Origin: Schistosoma mansoni
Taxonomy: Eukaryota; Platyhelminthes; Trematoda; Strigeidida; Schistosomatidae
Direction: 5' to 3'
DNA length: 64,000 bases
Assembly (NCBI RefSeq): GCF_000237925.1
Contig: NC_031495.1
Coordinates: 31,316,679-31,380,678, forward strand
A program made the translations under genes and the position numbers. Below the pieces are notes generated by a model. That model made no database searches, was not told the DNA's origin, and worked only from the letters and a program-made list of their open reading frames with translations. Shown piece after piece: positions 60,181 to 64,000 of the stretch (positions are counted from its first letter, which is position 1; every line of letters starts with the position of its first letter).

Positions 60181-61183
60181 TTCCTATTTTAAATTTGTTT
60201 AAGTGATGAAATTAATTGTCATAGTATAGTTTATGAGTTGACATTTGATTTACTTAAACGAAATTCTAATCTTTATTTAAATAACTAAATAACAAATGAT
60301 TATTATGTAATTTATTTCTTTACCTATGGTCCATTTTTGATTACACTTTAAAGTTGACTTATACTGTGTTTCTCTCTTCTTTTTTTTCCTTGAATTGTAT
60401 CATTGTAATTATGGTTAGGCAAATTTAGTAATAAATATTATAAATATAACATAAATTGAATTTTTTTCATTTCTGTATCTACTTCATCTAGGTTCGAGCA
60501 TATACATTGTTGATCAGTAATTATCTTTTTTTAAATAGAAGATACCTAATGAAATCATTTTTAATCAGATTAACTTTTGGAAAATATTGTGAAAGAGATA
60601 ATAAATCATCGATTGTTTATCTTCTTTATACATAGTAAAATAGAAATCCTTTAAGTAGAACTATTTATGATATGAATTGGATCAAATGAAGAACGAAATA
60701 GGATATGGGAAAAGTGAAGAAATAAACTATGAAGGACTGACAACAATTATATATATATATATATATCATTGTTATTGTGTGTTTCTTTTTCTTTTATAAC
60801 AACATGAAATGGTTATATAATAGGATGAATAAATTTAATTAAATAAATTGGTTTATGTCATTTTTATCTCTTTACATGTTAACAAAAAACAAAACATAAT
60901 TATTGTAAAGAAAATTGTTTGTTAATAGTATCCCATAGTCGATAGTTTGCGTCAGTTTATTGTAAAAATGGAATTCATGTAAAAACTAGATAAAAGCATA
61001 GTAATCTATCTGCTAGCATAATGTAATATAAGTAATTCAACTTAATGAAGCTACTTGGTGATATATACTTTTAAACGCTACATAAATTAACAACATAACA
61101 ATATGTTATTTATCTTTTGACTATTAAGCAATGCTTCTAAGGTGAATGAATTTTAAACCAAGAAATAAATACATATTTAGGTT
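60181..61183. other. AT-rich non-coding DNA, including a (TA)n run
   Basis: A short TA microsatellite lies at 60748-60766. Nothing else is recognised. Confidence 0.5.
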
Positions 61184-61204
61184 AGATGGATAGTAGCTAG
61201 CAGT

Positions 61205-61262
61205 GGAATCAAGGACGCGCATTTCGTCCTATTTGGGGCTCATCAGCTGGATATACGTACAT
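61205..61262 (-). ncRNA. Hammerhead ribozyme, antisense member of a pair (in copy B12)
   Basis: Minus strand: CTGATGA, GAAA and the GTC triplet are intact. Stem II is GCCC/GGAC with one C-A mismatch, and stem I reads ATCCAG/CTTGAT with one mismatch. Confidence 0.7.
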
Positions 61263-61322
61263 CTCAACTCGATACTGGGTACTTGGTTCGAGTACCAGTG
61301 TCAACATCAACTCTGAGATGCA

Positions 61323-61378
61323 AGTATACCCAGCTGACGAGTCTCAAATAGGATGAAACGCGCGTCCTGGGTCCCACT
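61323..61378 (+). ncRNA. Hammerhead ribozyme, sense member of a pair (in copy B12)
   Basis: CTGACGA, GAAA and the GTC triplet are present. Stem II is GTCT/GGAT, held by G-T wobbles, and stem I is ACCCAG/CTGGGT, perfectly paired and showing joint change from the ATCCAG/CTGGAT of other copies. Confidence 0.74.
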
Positions 61379-61530
61379 GTAAACCACTACTTGTAATACT
61401 ACTTGTAATACTTGTGAATTAAGGCAATATCGAGGCAATCTTCACAGAATACACATATGTCAATAAGACACTGACCAATTGCAGTCTTACACATCAATGG
61501 GAAGATTCAAGAAAACAATATAAAGTGGTT

Positions 61531-62563
61531 TCAAACACATATTTGTTGAGATAATAATTTGAATTGATTAAACGACTGATCATAGAGCGAGTTAAGTAAG
61601 AACACTTTCTGGTTTTATATTATTCTATTATTTTTACTATCACCTAGCAAACATAATGAATATTGAATTTATACAAGAAATCAATGCAAAACATTACGTA
61701 CTATTCTTTAACCTCAGTCAATAAAGTAATTGTCTATCATCTGACCGAATGAAAATCTCCTAAGGTCATAAAGAACGTAAAAAACGAAAAAGTTCATTTA
61801 TTGAACTAAACAATAAATGATTTTATTATAGAAATTCCGTTATTTAAAAAGAAAATAATAGACTTTTCGCAATTACTTCAAGTACTAAGGGATTTCATTA
61901 TGGAAAATACCAGCTGACCAAATTAAAAATTTATGTGGAAAATGATTTACATAAATACATTTCTTAGAGCAATCTTCCTAATACTCGATTTGTAAATGTA
62001 CATTTAAAGATGAGTATTATCGTTGTTATAAATATTGACAAGAACAAACGGTTAGTGTTATGCTTAGTATATAGACGTAAAAACCACTGTAAAAATCTCT
62101 GATTAAGTTGCCATTATAAGGCTTTTTAGAACTAATTTCATAATAGAAAGCATAAAGCGACGGCGTATGTATTGGCTAGATATGAGTTACACTTTTCCCA
62201 ACTACATCAACCAATCGTCTAAATTTTTGAGTGACTTGTAATGACCATCTATGACTACATATAACGCGGGCATTACTTGATTAATCAAAATTTCCGACTT
62301 GAACGAATAATGTTTCAACTTATAACTTTCTACACAAAAGTCTTAATAGACAACTATGCTACAGAAACCATTTTAACTGTAAGGCCATATGTTAGTGATT
62401 AAGTTTAGTAAATCTGATGGGGGAATATTGAAAAAACGTCCCCATCATGTATGAGTAGACATCTGAAATACACATTAAGATGAGCAAAATATCTATACAG
62501 TGGAAACATGTAATTCAATTTAACATATTCTGTCTTCACATTCATTCTGCATGATATATTTAG
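61531..62563. other. AT-rich DNA upstream of a splice acceptor, probably intron
   Basis: No features recognised. It ends in a splice acceptor (ATGATATATTTAG) at 62563. Confidence 0.45.
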
Positions 62564-62792
62564 AAAGCATAAAGATCTTTCACCTAATCATCAATTATTG
62601 TATTCACTAAATCACAATAAAAATGGTACCAATAATTTGGTCAGTCAACAACCAATTCGAATAATTACTGAACTAAAAGCACGGATTCAACGATTGAGAG
62701 AAGAAAATATGGCGCTACGTCGGCTGCTTTTATGTCGACAACTTGTACCGGTAAAGCAATCAGATCAAGAAAGTGAACAACAACCATTTTGT
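62564..62792 (+). CDS. Internal exon encoding a coiled-coil segment, possibly of a kinesin-like protein
   Basis: The 229-nt block lies between an acceptor (ATATATTTAG, ending 62563; phase 2 entry) and a consensus donor GTAAGT at 62793 (phase 0 exit). It encodes about 76 residues. A polar, asparagine-rich first half (PNHQLLYSLNHNKNGTNN) is followed by QPIRIITELKARIQRLREEN and MALRRLLLCRQLVPVKQ, a clear leucine/isoleucine heptad pattern, then an acidic-polar end closing EQQPFC. The pattern Ixx(E)LKxxIxxLRxEN resembles the start of the coiled coil after a kinesin motor (KIF6/9/12-type), but this is a guess from a short segment. Adjacent exons would lie outside or in unsequenced flanks. It is the second most convincing host coding signal. 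Confidence 0.55.
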
Positions 62793-63828
62793 GTAAGTCA
62801 ATTTTTATTTAGGTAGTTAACTTTCAATTGCAGCATCATGAGCATAAAATATATATTTCGCTAGCTAATTTTTAATGAAAAGGCAAAATCTAATGCAAAA
62901 ATCGTAATTGACATTAATGTATGAATCTGTAGATGGTTATGACGTCATATACAGGTTCGTGTAGTCGGTCTTCAATCTACATTTTTGGTGTGATAATGAT
63001 AAAACACAGCTCCATCAACTGAATTGTGTGTTCATTTTCGGTCTTCTACTAAACCGTTGAAAGCCAAGAAATTCGCTCATCACTCCACTATAAGTAATCG
63101 CTGATTAAGTTAGTCTACCTTAATTTAGTAAACGGATTATGTACCAATAGTTTCTCTTTGATCTACTTTACAATAAGTAGTAGACTGTCAATGGTTCATG
63201 TTAAAACAAACCACGAAAATCAAGTGAACTTAAAAATTTGACCCAAAGTTCGAACAGAACTACTAGACGGTTACAAGCTACCACAGTATGAGCCATTCCC
63301 CTTGAAGCTGAAGATGAACTTCATTGATATATGTCAACAAGCATGAAACTCAGAAAGAGATATTCCCATTGACTGTTGTGAAACATTTAATACCATTTGC
63401 AGTACAGAATGATTAACCTGGTAACTGAATTATATTTACTGATAATGAAATTCAGTCAATATAGATCAAATGACAGGATTTATCATGAGCAGTAAGTAAA
63501 AGACAATATCATTTTAAAGCAGCTTTAATAGATAATCACAACACCAGTTAATGCATTAAATTATATACTACTTACTAATTAAATGCTACATGATTGAAAT
63601 AGTACTAATAACTGTCGATGAATTTCTGAAAACCTGTTGAAACTATATCCCAAGTCGTGATACCTCAGCATAGAAGGTACCTGACAAAGTTTATCCTATG
63701 GTTTATCAGGAGTCATAGCTAGTATGGTACAACTAAACTATTGGGATGGAATTTTTCGTGACTCTAGTTGTTGCTGAGAAGTTAAATACATACAGCAATA
63801 GCTAAGTATGATAATTATGACATATCTG
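62793..63828. other. Probable intron downstream of the coiled-coil exon
   Basis: The stretch begins with GTAAGT. No further exon with clear boundaries was found before the SINE at 63829. Confidence 0.4.
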
Positions 63829-63900
63829 GCTGACTGCTGAAGAGCCCCATACTAGGACGAAATGGCCATCCAGTGCTTCCAGGTTTTCAATAGTGACCTA
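63829..63900 (+). mobile_element. Hammerhead SINE family A, ribozyme and tail only (copy A10)
   Basis: This sense fragment has CTGCTGAAGAGCCCC, TAGGACGAAATGG, CAGTGCTTCCAGGTTTTC and AGTGACCTA. The tRNA-like part is absent. Confidence 0.85.
63830..63882 (+). ncRNA. Hammerhead ribozyme, core intact (in copy A10)
   Basis: CTGAAGA (63837-63843), stem II GCCC/GGAC with one C-A mismatch, GAAA, short stem III, ATC cleavage triplet and CAGTGC. The 5' strand of stem I is GACTG, pairing CTG and part of the rest. It could retain weak activity. Confidence 0.68.
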
Positions 63901-64000
63901 AAATTGGCCCATTTATGATCTAAATCAAAACTCGACAATCTCCACAAGCTTAAACTGATAAATAAAATGTACAAATTCTAAAACTGTTATTTTTACAGAG

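Larger units (their letters stand above)
61184..61530. mobile_element. Hammerhead SINE family B, composite with two opposed ribozymes (copy B12)
   Basis: An antisense ribozyme end (61184-61266) is joined to a sense partial body with B box GGTTCGAGTACC (61284-61295), a sense ribozyme (61323-61378), and then the 5' part of a further sense unit (CTTGTGAATTAAGGC to CAATGGGAAGATTC, about 61411-61510). Confidence 0.87.

Overview
This window looks like a gene-poor, strongly AT-rich stretch of a schistosome genome (Platyhelminthes, Trematoda), possibly of the Schistosoma haematobium group. The assignment rests on the repeats. Two families of tRNA-derived SINE carry a hammerhead ribozyme with the schistosome-type core and resemble the S. 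mansoni SM-alpha repeats. There are also a LINE of the kind annotated in schistosome proteomes as 'craniofacial development protein 2', Penelope-like GIY-YIG fragments, and a flatworm-type neuropeptide GPCR exon. No rRNA, ordinary tRNA, CRISPR or operon-like structure is visible.

Layout. 1-11.4 kb: AT-rich non-coding DNA with a 5'-truncated LINE (4.92-6.25 kb) and a Penelope-like fragment (8.4-8.9 kb). 11.4-26 kb: many hammerhead SINEs of both families, several in inverted pairs, one interrupted by a 200-N gap. 24.36-28.7 kb: a dispersed promoter-like repeat, a foldback element, an antisense fragment of a second LINE lineage and an unassigned LTR-like block. 28.7-38.5 kb: mostly unassigned AT-rich DNA with one SINE foldback, a second unrelated foldback and one orphan exon-like block (34.89-35.07 kb). 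38.5-41.4 kb: the longest LINE copy, with a 10-bp target-site duplication and an internal deletion. 42.5-43.0 kb: an inverted SINE. 43.7-44.74 kb: the 3' exon of a rhodopsin-family GPCR on the minus strand, the best-supported host gene. 45.9-46.7 kb: a MITE-like element and a second copy of the promoter-like repeat. 49.5-49.9 kb: a solo LTR with a perfect 5-bp duplication. 52-61.5 kb: a dense SINE, LINE and Penelope graveyard with a 323-N gap. 62.56-62.79 kb: a well-bounded coiled-coil exon.

Host coding content is therefore three candidate exons: the GPCR is secure, the coiled-coil exon is likely, and the orphan exon is possible. The rest is intergenic or intronic DNA shaped by retroelements. 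The SINEs have Pol III A and B boxes and probably depend on LINE enzymes for movement, which is inferred from family knowledge. Their most notable feature is about twenty hammerhead motifs in 64 kb, ranging from a fully conserved core (59192-59243) to badly eroded ones.
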